Assembly: GCA_046329535.1 (NCBI GenBank)
Contig: JAXLUN010000006.1
Location: 62,001 to 126,000 of the forward strand
Length of the DNA: 64,000 nt
Source: Bog-950 sp046329535
Lineage (GTDB): Bacteria > Bacteroidota > Bacteroidia > Chitinophagales > LD1
Direction of reading: 5' to 3'
Shown: one piece after another, positions 34,932 to 44,857 of the stretch
Layout: every line of letters starts with the position of its first letter
How positions within the stretch are numbered: the first letter of the stretch is position 1
Notes under the pieces: model-generated
What the model was told of the DNA's origin: nothing
Databases searched by the model: none
The model's input: the letters and a program-made list of their open reading frames with translations, nothing else
Program-made: the position numbers and the translations under genes

Positions 34932-37751
34932 TCACTGCTTTTTGAAAAAACGCAGGTCATAGGTTAGCGTTAACAGCAGGTAACGTTTCAGCACCTGTGT
35001 TTTACTGTCTTCTACATAAGTCTCTGTTACGATGCGTGTAACTCCGGTATTTTGATTTAAGATATCGTTGGCACTGAATTTTACTTCCAGGTTTTTATCT
35101 TTTAAAAACTTATATCCCAACGAGGCGTTGAGCAAAAAAAAGTTCTGGTTAAACCCTTGCGATACTCCTGCATACAAAGTATTTTGTAGGTTGGTGTTGA
35201 ACACAAATCCTTTCCAAAACTGCCAGTTAAACTTGACCGAGGCGGTATGGTTAAAATAGTTGTTATCGCTGTTTTTCTGCAGGGTATTTTTTACTATATT
35301 GTAAGTGGCATTGTAGTTTACAGTAAAATCAATCTTCTCGCTTATGTTGCTGCTCAATACAACTCCTGCGTTTATGCCGTGTGTATTAGATACATTAGTG
35401 GCATTATTGATTAAGCTTGGATTACGCAGATAGTTATAGCCCAGATTGAAATTGAGGTTGCATTTGATTTTGTTTAGAGGTAAGGCATAGGTGAAAAAAC
35501 TATTCACATTTACATTACCATCTATATTTATCGGCTTCGATAGCTGAGAGCCGGCTCGTAATAGTACATTGCCGTTCAGCAGGGTATCTTTATCAGCTAT
35601 AAAAATAGCGTTGGTAATACTGGCGGCCGTGTAGTTAACGGAAGCAAAAGCAAAAAATGATTGTGCCTTTTTATTATTAGTAAATCCGAACCGGGTCATA
35701 AAGAAGTGGCTGTAATTCTGCTTCAAATCAGGGTTCCCTGCGCTCAGTAATAGCGGATTACTATTGTCTATTACACTTTGCAGTTGGGTGATAGAAGGAG
35801 GGTTGGTGGCAGTGCGGTAAAAAATGCGAATGTTGCTGCTATCTGAAAACTTAATATTCAGCATGCTTGTTGGCAGCAGGTTAAGAAAGCTCTTAGAAGT
35901 GACTGCGCCATAGGGAAAATACTGGTGACCATTAAGTACCGCGTACTGCATGTTTCCTCCAACAGAAAAGTTAACTCCTTTCTCTCGAAAACGATAGCTG
36001 AATCCGGCTTTCTCAACATGGTAGCTGTAATCGTACTGATTACTCAAAATTGAATCGGTGAGATTGTAAGAATTATCTAGGGAATTAAAATTATTCGTTT
36101 GCTTGTCACTTTGATTCCAGTTGTAAGAAGGTTGGTAAGAAAAAGACATTAAACCCGTTCGACCTGCAGGTTCAGTATAGGTCAGGTTGCCACTGGCCGT
36201 ATAGTTAAAACTGCGCGTGTCAGTTTGTTGGTCAATGGCTGCTGAATCGTTCTGCTCTGTATATCGGCTGAATGAGTTCTGCGCAGAGTTGCCTGTTTTA
36301 TTATTAACAGATGAGGTTGCCTGTATGGAGATGGTGCGGCCTATCAGTTTAAAGCGGTGTTGATACAGTAAATCGGCCGATAAATTATATCCTTTACTCT
36401 TGGCTGTGTATTGGCTTGAGGTGCTGCTTAATAACTCATTGCCTGCCGTGTTGCTATTAGCTATGGTCCCGTTGTTTTGTTTATTTTGCTGCCAGCTGAA
36501 TTTGGGGGTAAAGGTAAGCGAGTTGGCTGTGTCAATGGTATACTCTATGCGCAGGTTAGCGCGATGGTTCATGTTTTCTCCCGATGTAGTGTTTGTTTCC
36601 TGATAAAAGGTAGAACTATCGCCACTATTGAAATACTGTCGGTTTAGTTCGGTGGTGTTTTTGTTGGTTACCATGTTAAAGAAATAACTACCCGATGTCT
36701 TTACTTTTTTTCTTTTTCCCCAAACATCCGAGTAATTGAACCCTGCTGAGTGTGTAACAGAAATGCCACCCTGTTGGCTTACCAGAAAGTTATCGGCAGG
36801 GCTGGTGGGCTGCCAGCCACCATTTCTTCCCCCTCCTCCCATACCTCTACCCATGCCCCCTCCACGTTGTGAACCACCGGTTACGCCTAGTAAGTCCTGC
36901 ATAGAGAAATTCTGTTGATTTACATTATTCGACATGCCAAGCAAGGACAAACGCCTATCGCCATTAAACCAGTTAATTATACCTCCGGCCGAGTATCTTG
37001 AATCTGTCAGATAACCGTAGCCGGCATAAACCTTTCCAAATACGCCATTGTTTTTCCCATTTTTAGTAACAATGTTCAGCCCTTTCTGAGAAGAGCCATC
37101 GTCAAAACCTGTAAAGCGCGCTTGATCACTCATACGATCAAAAACTTGAACTCGGTCAACAATTTCTGACGGCAAATTTTTGAGCGCAAGCGATGCATCA
37201 TCACCAAAAAAATCTTTACCGTCAACGGTTACTTTCTTTACAGCTTCTCCCTGCGCTTTGATGGTTCCGTTTTCAGAGGTGATTCCAGGCATTTTTGTAA
37301 TCAAATCTTCGGCACTGGCATCGCGGCTGGTTTTATAGGCGGCTGCGTTGTACTCAGATGTATCTTCTTTTTGCTTGACCCTTACTTGCTCCTCGGTAAT
37401 GGTTACATCCTTGAGTTGTGTTGCCGAACGATTCATCGATATTGGCCCCAGGTTTTTATCTGCATCCTGTATCATAACAAACCGGCTGATTGGAGTATAG
37501 CCGATATAGGAAATGGTAAGGCGGTATTTTCCGGATGCCAAATCTGAAAACCTGAAATATCCATCCGCATCAGTAAGTGCACCACGCCACTGGGTGGTAT
37601 CGGATAGTGAAATCAGCTTTACATTGGCGCTAATCACTCCGCTTCGGTCAGTCTCATCCAGTATTTGCCCATTCAACTGAAAGCTTTGTGCTAACAGGTT
37701 ACTACTCACAGATATTAAAAACAAAATAAGGGCAGTGATGGGGAGCTGCAT
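34932..37751 (-). CDS. outer-membrane beta-barrel receptor-like protein
   Basis: A 939-residue outer-membrane protein; the ATG at 37751 gives the signal peptide ('MQLPITALILFLISVSSN'). The N-terminal part has a carboxypeptidase-regulatory-like domain (about 25-110: 'YRLTISYIGYTP'), then a plug-like domain ('DLITKMPGITSENG'), then a long barrel of the OMP_b-brl_3 family with no usual TonB box visible. A Gly/Met/Arg-rich loop ('RGGGMGRGMGGGGRNGG', about 300-325) is unusual. The last strands end 'LLTLTYDLRFFKKQ'. The family is thought to be TonB-receptor-like; substrate unknown. Confidence 0.85.
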   Translation of the reverse strand: MQLPITALILFLISVSSNLLAQSFQLNGQILDETDRSGVISANVKLISLSDTTQWRGALTDADGYFRFSDLASGKYRLTISYIGYTPISRFVMIQDADKNLGPISMNRSATQLKDVTITEEQVRVKQKEDTSEYNAAAYKTSRDASAEDLITKMPGITSENGTIKAQGEAVKKVTVDGKDFFGDDASLALKNLPSEIVDRVQVFDRMSDQARFTGFDDGSSQKGLNIVTKNGKNNGVFGKVYAGYGYLTDSRYSAGGIINWFNGDRRLSLLGMSNNVNQQNFSMQDLLGVTGGSQRGGGMGRGMGGGGRNGGWQPTSPADNFLVSQQGGISVTHSAGFNYSDVWGKRKKVKTSGSYFFNMVTNKNTTELNRQYFNSGDSSTFYQETNTTSGENMNHRANLRIEYTIDTANSLTFTPKFSWQQNKQNNGTIANSNTAGNELLSSTSSQYTAKSKGYNLSADLLYQHRFKLIGRTISIQATSSVNNKTGNSAQNSFSRYTEQNDSAAIDQQTDTRSFNYTASGNLTYTEPAGRTGLMSFSYQPSYNWNQSDKQTNNFNSLDNSYNLTDSILSNQYDYSYHVEKAGFSYRFREKGVNFSVGGNMQYAVLNGHQYFPYGAVTSKSFLNLLPTSMLNIKFSDSSNIRIFYRTATNPPSITQLQSVIDNSNPLLLSAGNPDLKQNYSHFFMTRFGFTNNKKAQSFFAFASVNYTAASITNAIFIADKDTLLNGNVLLRAGSQLSKPINIDGNVNVNSFFTYALPLNKIKCNLNFNLGYNYLRNPSLINNATNVSNTHGINAGVVLSSNISEKIDFTVNYNATYNIVKNTLQKNSDNNYFNHTASVKFNWQFWKGFVFNTNLQNTLYAGVSQGFNQNFFLLNASLGYKFLKDKNLEVKFSANDILNQNTGVTRIVTETYVEDSKTQVLKRYLLLTLTYDLRFFKKQ

Positions 37752-37894
37752 TGTACGATAAATACGGAAATAATTCACCACACGAAGTAATACAAACATT
37801 TTACATATCCCGGTTTAGTCAATAAGGTTTACAAATAATTAAGACACTTTTGCGTTTGAAATCAGTTGTTTTCTGAACCATCAAAAGCCATAGC

Positions 37895-39727
37895 ATGAAA
37901 TTACCATCTGTAAGTTTATTGATTAATGCCCTGATAAAAACCTTCAGCCGATTTCCAATGGTGATTCTTTCGGCCTTAACCGGAACTATCTGTTCGCATC
38001 TGTTGATTGATGCACATCGTGCAGAGCCTACCGAGATAATACTTATCAAGCTACTCATGGTAAGCGCCTTAGGGCTTCCTTTATTTTTTGCTGCTCATGC
38101 TTTTCTTGAGAAAACGAAGGCTCAGCCCATGTTCATCTTTATTTTATTAGCGGTAGCATCAGGACTTTTGGTTCAATATTATTTTACACTGGAAATAGAT
38201 AAAGGGAATCAAAATGCCTACACTCTTTACCGCTACTTCTTTTGGAGTTCTGGGCTTCACTTACTGGCGGCTTTCAGCTCATTTTTTGTATATGAAGAGA
38301 TTAATGGATTCTGGCAGTTTAACAAAGCCTTATTTCTCCGGTTTCTAACTGCCGTATTGTATTCGGGTGTTTTGTATTTGGGGTTGGCCGGAGCTATACT
38401 GGCTGTAGATACCCTATTCAATTTACATGTTGATACTGATATATATGGCGAGCTATGGGTGATAATATCCGGCTTGTTTAACACTATCTTTTTTTTAGGG
38501 GGCATACCTGAGCCTATTGAAAAGTTGAACACCGAAACTGACTATCCGAATGGGTTGAAGATTTTTACTCAATATGTACTTCTCACTTTGGTCAGTATTT
38601 ATCTGTTGATATTGTATGCCTATTCTGCTAAAATTCTGCTTGAATGGAGTTTGCCAAAGGGTTGGGTAGCGAATCTCATTTTTGGTTTCTCGATTGCCGG
38701 TATCTTCTCCCTGCTACTTGTTTACCCTATCCGCAACCGGGAGGAGAACCGATGGATAAAAACCTTTTCACGTTTTTTCTATTTCAGTTTACTCCCCTTA
38801 ATTGTCCTGTTGTTTGTAGCCATAGGAACCCGTATCAGTGAGTATGGAGTTACCGTTGAGCGATACATCGTGGCTATGTTGGGAGTATGGTTGGCCGTGA
38901 TTACCATTTACTTCATATTCTCTAAGCGGAAGAACATCATCCTTATACCGTTAACGCTTGTGCTGTTTCTGTTTGGCAGTTTGGTAGGCCCATGGGGAAT
39001 GTTTCAGGTTTCGGAAAGAAGCCAGTTAAAAAGACTGCACCAGTTGCTGGAAAAAAACGGAGCCTTTGTAAATGGCAAGATAAAACCGTTGAGTGATGAG
39101 GAGGTGCAAAAAATAAAAATTAAGGATATCCATCAGATTAATTCTATTCTGGAGTATCTGTACAACAATCACAGTTACCAAGGTATGGTTAATTGGTTTG
39201 AGGGTGACTGTGCCGCAAGGATTCGCCAAAGCAAAATCAATGGATACGATGATGTGATTCAGAATTGTATAGGGCTGGATGGTAGTACTGGGTTTTATCA
39301 GCCGCAGGAAAATGAGAATGAAATTGATTTGTCATTCTATTGTCAGACCTATTACGATGGCAATGATTTAGATATAACCGGATACAATCATATCTATAGT
39401 TTTAATTTGAGTGATAACGGTTTTCAGGATAGTGGCATGCATAAAAAACATCATGGAGTAACCACCCTCTCTGATAATCAGATAAAGTTATACCATGAAG
39501 GGACCTTAGCTTTTGAGGTTCCGCTCAAAGCCATAGCCAGCCAGCTTAATCAAAACCACGCGAATAAAAACAGTACTTACGAAGTAGAATCCCCGTACAT
39601 GACTTTTGAAGTATTTAATTCAAAAAGCGAGCGTGTAAAGATGATGTTCAGCAATTTTAAATTCAAACAAACCGATACATCGATTACAGTGAAAGAAGCA
39701 GAAGGATATTTGTTGGTAAACGAATGA
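37895..39727 (+). CDS. DUF4153 membrane protein
   Basis: A 610-residue membrane protein of the DUF4153 family: a short N-terminal amphipathic stretch, then about ten membrane helices (residues about 25-370) and a soluble C-terminal domain from about 380 ('LKRLHQLLEKNGAFVNGKIKP'). The family has no established function. It diverges from the outer-membrane barrel gene with 143 bases between them, and ends 9 bases before the convergent rarA gene without a terminator. Confidence 0.85.
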   Translation: MKLPSVSLLINALIKTFSRFPMVILSALTGTICSHLLIDAHRAEPTEIILIKLLMVSALGLPLFFAAHAFLEKTKAQPMFIFILLAVASGLLVQYYFTLEIDKGNQNAYTLYRYFFWSSGLHLLAAFSSFFVYEEINGFWQFNKALFLRFLTAVLYSGVLYLGLAGAILAVDTLFNLHVDTDIYGELWVIISGLFNTIFFLGGIPEPIEKLNTETDYPNGLKIFTQYVLLTLVSIYLLILYAYSAKILLEWSLPKGWVANLIFGFSIAGIFSLLLVYPIRNREENRWIKTFSRFFYFSLLPLIVLLFVAIGTRISEYGVTVERYIVAMLGVWLAVITIYFIFSKRKNIILIPLTLVLFLFGSLVGPWGMFQVSERSQLKRLHQLLEKNGAFVNGKIKPLSDEEVQKIKIKDIHQINSILEYLYNNHSYQGMVNWFEGDCAARIRQSKINGYDDVIQNCIGLDGSTGFYQPQENENEIDLSFYCQTYYDGNDLDITGYNHIYSFNLSDNGFQDSGMHKKHHGVTTLSDNQIKLYHEGTLAFEVPLKAIASQLNQNHANKNSTYEVESPYMTFEVFNSKSERVKMMFSNFKFKQTDTSITVKEAEGYLLVNE

Positions 39728-39736
39728 AAACCGGAT

Positions 39737-40996
39737 TTAGTAACCGTATTTCTCTTTCCAGAGTTTTTTTAAATGAGCTCGCATTTCATTTTCACGGGCA
39801 TTCTTACCCGGCTCGTAAAACTTATGACCTTTCAGCTTATCGGGCATAAACTCAGTATCGGCAAAGTTGCCTTCATAATTATGTGCGTATTTATAATCCT
39901 TGCCGTAATTCAAATCTTTCATCAACTTAGTTGGGGCATTGCGAATGTGTAAGGGTACCGATAAATCGCCTGTATCACGTACCAACTGTTCTGCTTCCCT
40001 TATCGCCATATACGAAGCATTGCTTTTGGCAGAGGCGGCCAAATACACCACGGTTTGCGAAAGAATAATGTCACACTCCGGATAACCAATCATAGTTACC
40101 GCCTGAAAACAACTGGTAGCCAGTAGTAAGGCATTCGGATTGGCATTGCCAATATCTTCGCTGGATAATATCAGTAGTCTGCGTGCAATGAACTTCGGGT
40201 CTTCGCCTCCGGCAATCATGCGTGCCAGATAATACAGCGCTGCATTAGGGTCGCTACCGCGAATAGATTTGATAAAGGCGGAAATGATATCGTAATGTTG
40301 CTCTCCGCTTTTATCGTAAATAGCCATCTTTTGTTGTATAACCTGCTCTACCAGGCTATTGGTTATATCCAAGGTATCACTAACCGAAGAATTGACTACC
40401 AGCTCTAATACATTCAGTAACTTACGAGCATCACCTCCACTATATTTTAACAGGGCTTCTGTTTCTTTTACAAGAATATTCTTCTGTATCAGCAGCGTAT
40501 CTTTCTTTATAGCATGGTTTATCAGCTGCTCCAGATCTTCGCGTTCCAGATGCTTTAATACATATACCTGACATCTGGATAGCAAAGCCGATATAACTTC
40601 AAATGACGGATTTTCGGTGGTAGCTCCAAATAAAATGATTGTACCCTTTTCTACCGCTCCAAGCAGTGCATCCTGTTGGGCTTTATTAAAGCGGTGAATT
40701 TCATCAATGAATAAAATTGCTTTACCGTTAGTTGCAGCCTCATCTATTACTCTGCGCACTTCTTTCACGCCACTGTCAATAGCACTTAGTTGGTAAAATG
40801 GCAATTTTATCTGCTCGGCAATAAATCGGGCTAAGGATGTTTTTCCTACACCCGGTGGCCCCCAGAAAATAAGCGAAGGGATATGACCACTTTCAATCAG
40901 ATTCCGGAGAACCTTGCCTTCACCAATTAGATGTTGCTGGCCAACAAATTCGGCAATGGTTTTGGGTCTAATACGTTCCGGAAGTGGTGCTAACAT
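39737..40996 (-). CDS. rarA: replication-associated recombination protein A
   Basis: A 419-residue AAA+ ATPase of the RarA/MgsA/WRNIP1 family, which acts at stalled replication forks. I chose the start at 40996 ('MLAPLPERIRPKTIAEFVGQ'); a longer in-frame start would add 31 residues without family similarity. Walker A 'GPPGVGKT' is at about 46-53 and Walker B 'ILFIDE' at 94-99, followed by sensor 1 ('GATTENPSF') and the clamp-loader-like C-terminal region ('IRGSDPNAALYYLARM'). Confidence 0.93.
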   Translation of the reverse strand: MLAPLPERIRPKTIAEFVGQQHLIGEGKVLRNLIESGHIPSLIFWGPPGVGKTSLARFIAEQIKLPFYQLSAIDSGVKEVRRVIDEAATNGKAILFIDEIHRFNKAQQDALLGAVEKGTIILFGATTENPSFEVISALLSRCQVYVLKHLEREDLEQLINHAIKKDTLLIQKNILVKETEALLKYSGGDARKLLNVLELVVNSSVSDTLDITNSLVEQVIQQKMAIYDKSGEQHYDIISAFIKSIRGSDPNAALYYLARMIAGGEDPKFIARRLLILSSEDIGNANPNALLLATSCFQAVTMIGYPECDIILSQTVVYLAASAKSNASYMAIREAEQLVRDTGDLSVPLHIRNAPTKLMKDLNYGKDYKYAHNYEGNFADTEFMPDKLKGHKFYEPGKNARENEMRAHLKKLWKEKYGY

Positions 40997-41237
40997 AGAT
41001 AGTTTGTGTTTACGGGCGAATTTCAAATTAATTTCAAAAAGGAGAGGAGTAAAGTTTGTAAAATGATTTTTGCACGCTTCTTCCGGCACCCTGTCGGCAC
41101 CAATCCGGGAACTACGATTACCTCCGGCACTTTGTCATATAGCAAACAAATTAGGCGATGTTAGTAGGTAGTTGATATTGGACTTGTTGAATAAAACAAC
41201 TCTGGCTCTGCTCAAAAAACTATTATGTTTGGTGTTT

Positions 41238-41684
41238 ATGATTACCAAAAAGTCAAAGTATGCTATTAAGGCACTTATTTTTCTGGCCAAGCAGGAAAAA
41301 AATAAGCCTATTTTAATTGAAGATATATCCACATCCGAGCATATCCCCAAAAAATTTCTGGAGACAATTTTATTAGATCTTAGGAAAAGCGGTTACCTAG
41401 GCAGCAAAAAGGGAAAAGGTGGTGGATATTACCTTCTAAAACCAGCTAGTTCTATCAATATGGCTGAAATAATGAGATTGTTTGACGGTGCCATTGCCTT
41501 AGTGCCGTGCGTGGCTCACAAATACTACGAGCCCTGCGAAGAATGTTTAGATGAAATTACCTGTCCTATTCGAGAAGTTTTCAGAGTCATTAGAGAGCAA
41601 ACGGTTGCTACTCTTAAAGACAATAGTTTTGCCGAACTGGTTGATAAAGAAAAAAAACTAAAAAAATATCGCACAAAAACCTGA
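41238..41684 (+). CDS. Rrf2-type transcriptional regulator
   Basis: A 148-residue winged-helix regulator of the Rrf2 family, starting at ATG 41238 (an earlier start at 41172 adds a segment without family similarity). The DNA-binding helix and wing are at about 28-70 ('KKGKGGGYYL'). Cysteines at 91, 100, 103 and 109 form a cluster ('PCVAHKYYEPCEECLDEITC') that could hold an Fe-S centre or a redox switch; members of this type often control sulfur metabolism in this phylum. The next gene, ahcY, belongs to the methyl/sulfur cycle, which supports this. Divergent from rarA. Confidence 0.85.
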   Translation: MITKKSKYAIKALIFLAKQEKNKPILIEDISTSEHIPKKFLETILLDLRKSGYLGSKKGKGGGYYLLKPASSINMAEIMRLFDGAIALVPCVAHKYYEPCEECLDEITCPIREVFRVIREQTVATLKDNSFAELVDKEKKLKKYRTKT

Positions 41685-41806
41685 TTTTAACGGGGGGTAA
41701 ATGCAATACTAAATGATAGGAAAACTATAAGTACTAGCTGCTACAAGCCTGAACAAATGAAGCGAAGAAGTGTTTTTACACGGGTTTCACTTTTGAAGTG
41801 AATGAT

Positions 41807-41814
41807 TATATTTG
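41807..41814 (+). promoter_or_regulatory. -7 promoter element of ahcY
   Basis: TATATTTG matches the TAnnTTTG consensus exactly and lies 19 bases before the ahcY ATG. The -33 region is not clear. Confidence 0.5.
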
Positions 41815-41833
41815 CCAACTCAAAAAATAAACA

Positions 41834-43150
41834 ATGTCAACAACCACCCAAACAAAATTGAAATACAAAGTAAAAGACATGTCCCTAGCAGAGTGGGGCC
41901 GTAAAGAGATTAGATTAGCTGAAGCAGAAATGCCGGGATTGATGGCCCTTCGTGCCAAATATGGTGCCGATAAACCTTTGAAAGGAGCTCGTATTGCTGG
42001 ATGTCTACACATGACTATTCAAACAGCCGTTTTGATTGAAACCCTTGCGGAATTAGGAGCCGAAGTTACCTGGAGTTCTTGCAATATTTTTTCTACACAA
42101 GACCAGGCTGCTGCTGCTATAGCTGCTGCGGGTTTTCCGGTTTATGCATGGAAAGGGATGAATGAGGAAGAATTCAACTGGTGCATTGAGCAGACTCTTT
42201 TTGCTTTCGAAGGGGGCAAAGCATTGAATATGATTTTGGATGATGGCGGTGATTTAACCAACATGGTTTTCGATAAATATCCCGAGTTAGTTCAGGGTAT
42301 ACGTGGTATTTCAGAAGAAACCACCACGGGAGTACATCGTCTGTATGAGAGAGAAAAGAATGGTTCGTTGTTGCTTCCTGCAATCAATATTAACGATTCA
42401 GTTACCAAATCGAAATTTGATAACAAGTATGGCTGCCGTGAAAGTTTAGTGGATGCCATTCGCAGGGCAACAGATTTGATGATGGCTGGTAAAGTAGCAG
42501 TTGTTGCTGGTTTTGGTGACGTAGGTAAAGGTTCTGCCGATTCTTTGAGTAATGCCGGAGTTCGTGTTATTGTAACGGAGATTGATCCTATCTGTGCGTT
42601 GCAAGCAGCCATGGAAGGCTACGAAGTAAAGAAGATGAATACAGCCATTAAAGAAGCAGATATTATTGTAACCGCTACTGGTAACTGTGACATTATTCGT
42701 GAAGAGCATTTTAAAGCCATGAAGCACAATGCTGTGGTTTGCAACATTGGTCACTTCGACAACGAAATTGACATGGCTTGGTTAAACTCCAACTACGGTA
42801 ATACCAAAGATGTAATTAAACCTCAGGTAGATAAATACACGATAGACGGAAAAGATGTCATTGTACTAGCCGAGGGTCGTTTAGTGAATTTAGGTTGCGC
42901 TACCGGCCACCCATCTTTTGTCATGAGTAATTCATTTACCAACCAAACACTTGCGCAGTTGGAGTTATGGCAACATGCCGAGCGTTATGAAAATCGCGTA
43001 TACACACTTCCTAAGCATTTAGATGAAATGGTTGCTAAACTACACTTAGAGAAAATTGGTGTAGAGCTAGAAGAGTTGAATGACAAACAGGCAAATTATA
43101 TCGGTGTTAAGAAAACCGGGCCATACAAGCCCGAGGCTTATCGCTACTAA
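41834..43150 (+). CDS. ahcY: adenosylhomocysteinase
   Basis: A 438-residue S-adenosylhomocysteine hydrolase that splits SAH into adenosine and homocysteine and so keeps methylation reactions running. The 'GCLHMTIQTAVLIETL' signature is at about residues 57-72, the NAD-binding loop 'GFGDVGKG' at about 226-233 and 'GHFDNEIDM' near 310-318; the end 'PYKPEAYRY' is typical. It follows the Rrf2 regulator by 150 bases and ends in a strong terminator. Confidence 0.95.
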   Translation: MSTTTQTKLKYKVKDMSLAEWGRKEIRLAEAEMPGLMALRAKYGADKPLKGARIAGCLHMTIQTAVLIETLAELGAEVTWSSCNIFSTQDQAAAAIAAAGFPVYAWKGMNEEEFNWCIEQTLFAFEGGKALNMILDDGGDLTNMVFDKYPELVQGIRGISEETTTGVHRLYEREKNGSLLLPAININDSVTKSKFDNKYGCRESLVDAIRRATDLMMAGKVAVVAGFGDVGKGSADSLSNAGVRVIVTEIDPICALQAAMEGYEVKKMNTAIKEADIIVTATGNCDIIREEHFKAMKHNAVVCNIGHFDNEIDMAWLNSNYGNTKDVIKPQVDKYTIDGKDVIVLAEGRLVNLGCATGHPSFVMSNSFTNQTLAQLELWQHAERYENRVYTLPKHLDEMVAKLHLEKIGVELEELNDKQANYIGVKKTGPYKPEAYRY

Positions 43151-43163
43151 AAGTACTATTGCT

Positions 43164-43206
43164 ACATCAAAAAGGCTACTCAATAAAAGAGTAGCCTTTT
43201 TGATGT
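43164..43206 (+). terminator. rho-independent terminator of ahcY
   Basis: A perfect 18-bp stem (43164-43181 with 43189-43206) around a 7-base loop, 13 bases after the ahcY stop. The right arm holds the T run. Confidence 0.85.
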
Positions 43207-43222
43207 TCTATTGGTAACTATT

Positions 43223-43254
43223 AAAAGAGCCGCTTCAGATGAAGCGGCTCTTTT
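43223..43254 (-). terminator. second terminator, for the reverse gene
   Basis: A 14-bp stem (43223-43236 with 43241-43254) around a 4-base loop and flanked by A/T runs, 21 bases after the stop of the reverse-strand gene. Together with the preceding hairpin it separates convergent units. Confidence 0.8.
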
Positions 43255-43275
43255 ATTGAGGAATGCGAGTACTTA

Positions 43276-43671
43276 CTACTTGGATATGGTTGTGCAATTC
43301 TTTTTGGTACCTACAACCAAAAGTGCTCCTCTGGATTTAAGATTTTCAGATGCTGTGGTAAAAATCCAGCAATCGTTGAGCTTAACAGTTGTTCCATCAA
43401 CGGCCTTTACATCATATATATCTACTCGAAGTTCCCTGTTTTTTGAATTGGTAACAGTGGCACGAATTGGAGTATTGGCTGCAATAACAACAGTGCCATT
43501 TACTTTTACGTCTTCAGCTACCTTAAAGTTTGCTGCCTCGCCAGTTTTGTTTTTACCCTCAAATATCTGCTGCGTCAGTATCATAGATACTACTGTGCCT
43601 TCGGGTATAGAGGTCTGTGCCATGGAGCCTAAGCTGAAAAAAATGAAAACAGGAAGAAAAATACGTTTCAT
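43276..43671 (-). CDS. exported small beta-rich protein, unknown function
   Basis: A 131-residue protein with a signal peptide ('MKRIFLPVFIFFSLGSMAQ') and a beta-rich mature part ('PEGTVVSMILTQQIFEGKNK', 'KVNGTVVIAANTPIRATV'), whose pattern resembles small periplasmic beta-sandwich proteins that help outer-membrane or pilus assembly. I do not recognise a family. Two cysteines ('LNDCWIF' and 'KKNCTTIS') could form a disulfide. Confidence 0.6.
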   Translation of the reverse strand: MKRIFLPVFIFFSLGSMAQTSIPEGTVVSMILTQQIFEGKNKTGEAANFKVAEDVKVNGTVVIAANTPIRATVTNSKNRELRVDIYDVKAVDGTTVKLNDCWIFTTASENLKSRGALLVVGTKKNCTTISK

Positions 43672-43790
43672 TAGTAGTGATTTAAAATGTTTGAAATGGT
43701 TATAGAATGAGAACCCAAATGTAATTTATAACAACTATAAGGCCAAAAAGTTTACTTTTAAGCATAGATATAGTGCTAGTTTATTAATGC

Positions 43791-43825
43791 GAAAATCCCC
43801 CCGATTGGAGTCGGGAGGAATTTTC
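43791..43825 (-). terminator. terminator after rpoD
   Basis: An imperfect GC-rich hairpin of about 14 bp around a 6-base loop (left GAAAATCCCCCCGA, right TCGGGAGGAATTTTC), 55 bases after the sigma-factor stop on the reverse strand. Confidence 0.6.
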
Positions 43826-43879
43826 ATTGGAACCGAGATTGAAGGACTCTTCTGCGAACGTTTCCGTTCCCTAATAATG

Positions 43880-44743
43880 TTAACCTACATAAGCCTGTAA
43901 CAATGCCGGGCTTGTATTTTCCTTCAACTGTCGGATACACTTTTCTTTAATTTGTCTTACCCGTTCACGGGTTAGGTTATATCGGGTACCTATTTCTTCC
44001 AAGGTCATAGGCGATTTTCCGTTCAGTCCAAAGTAGCAACTGATAATTTCAGACTCTCGCTCGGTTAACTGTGAAAGCACTTCATTTAAGTGGGTCTCTA
44101 CATTCTGCTGCATCATAGAGTCTACTGCACTAACCTCATCTGCGTCATATAAAGTGTCTTTCAGCGTATATCCTTCTTCTTCAAAGCCTACTTTAAACTC
44201 GGTTGATACGGTATGAGTATTTGACCTGAAATATTCATCAATTTCCTCTTTAGTCATACCGAGCATTTCCATCAACTCCTCTACATCCGGCTCTCGCTGA
44301 TATTCCTGTTCAAAGCTTTGAAATGCTTTGGTTATTTTAGTGTACGCACCTACTTTGGCAACCGGGATTCGTATAATTCTGCTTTGCTCTACAATTGCCT
44401 GCATAATTGCTTGGCGAATCCACCAAACTGCATATGATATAAACTTAAACCCTCGAGTTTCATCAAACTTATTGGCGGCTCTTATTAATCCTAAATTTCC
44501 CTCATTAATCAAGTCACCAAGAGTAAGCCCTTGGTTTTGATATTGTTTGGCCACACTTACCACAAATCTAAGATTCGCTTTAACCATGGTTTCTAGAGCG
44601 TCAGTGTCACCTTGTCTGATTTTGCGTGCCAAATCAGCCTCCTGCTCGGCAGTAAGTAAGTCAGTTTTAGCAATTTCATTCAGGTATTTGTCAACCTGGC
44701 TGTCTCGCTGCGCTATGTTGTTGGTAATGGATAAGTGCCTCAT
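43880..44743 (-). CDS. rpoD: primary RNA polymerase sigma factor RpoD/SigA
   Basis: A 287-residue sigma-70, the short form usual in Bacteroidota (no long N-terminal region 1.1). I chose the ATG at 44743, which gives the typical 'MRHLSITNNIAQRDS' start; an upstream start adds eight residues. Region 1.2 ('DKYLNEIAKTDLLTAEQE'), region 2 ('GNLGLIRAANKFDETRGFKF', 'YAVWWIRQAI'), region 3 and region 4 ('TLEEIGTRYNLTRERVRQI') are all intact. It recognises the TAnnTTTG promoters noted above. Confidence 0.95.
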   Translation of the reverse strand: MRHLSITNNIAQRDSQVDKYLNEIAKTDLLTAEQEADLARKIRQGDTDALETMVKANLRFVVSVAKQYQNQGLTLGDLINEGNLGLIRAANKFDETRGFKFISYAVWWIRQAIMQAIVEQSRIIRIPVAKVGAYTKITKAFQSFEQEYQREPDVEELMEMLGMTKEEIDEYFRSNTHTVSTEFKVGFEEEGYTLKDTLYDADEVSAVDSMMQQNVETHLNEVLSQLTERESEIISCYFGLNGKSPMTLEEIGTRYNLTRERVRQIKEKCIRQLKENTSPALLQAYVG

Positions 44744-44857
44744 AGGCTTGGTTTTTCTCGGTTTCACGTTTGTTTACGCCTTTGGCTTTAAAAAGTTACA
44801 TTACTGTTTGAATACTTTTTAACTCATCCATAATCAGGGTTTTAGGTATCTTGCAAC

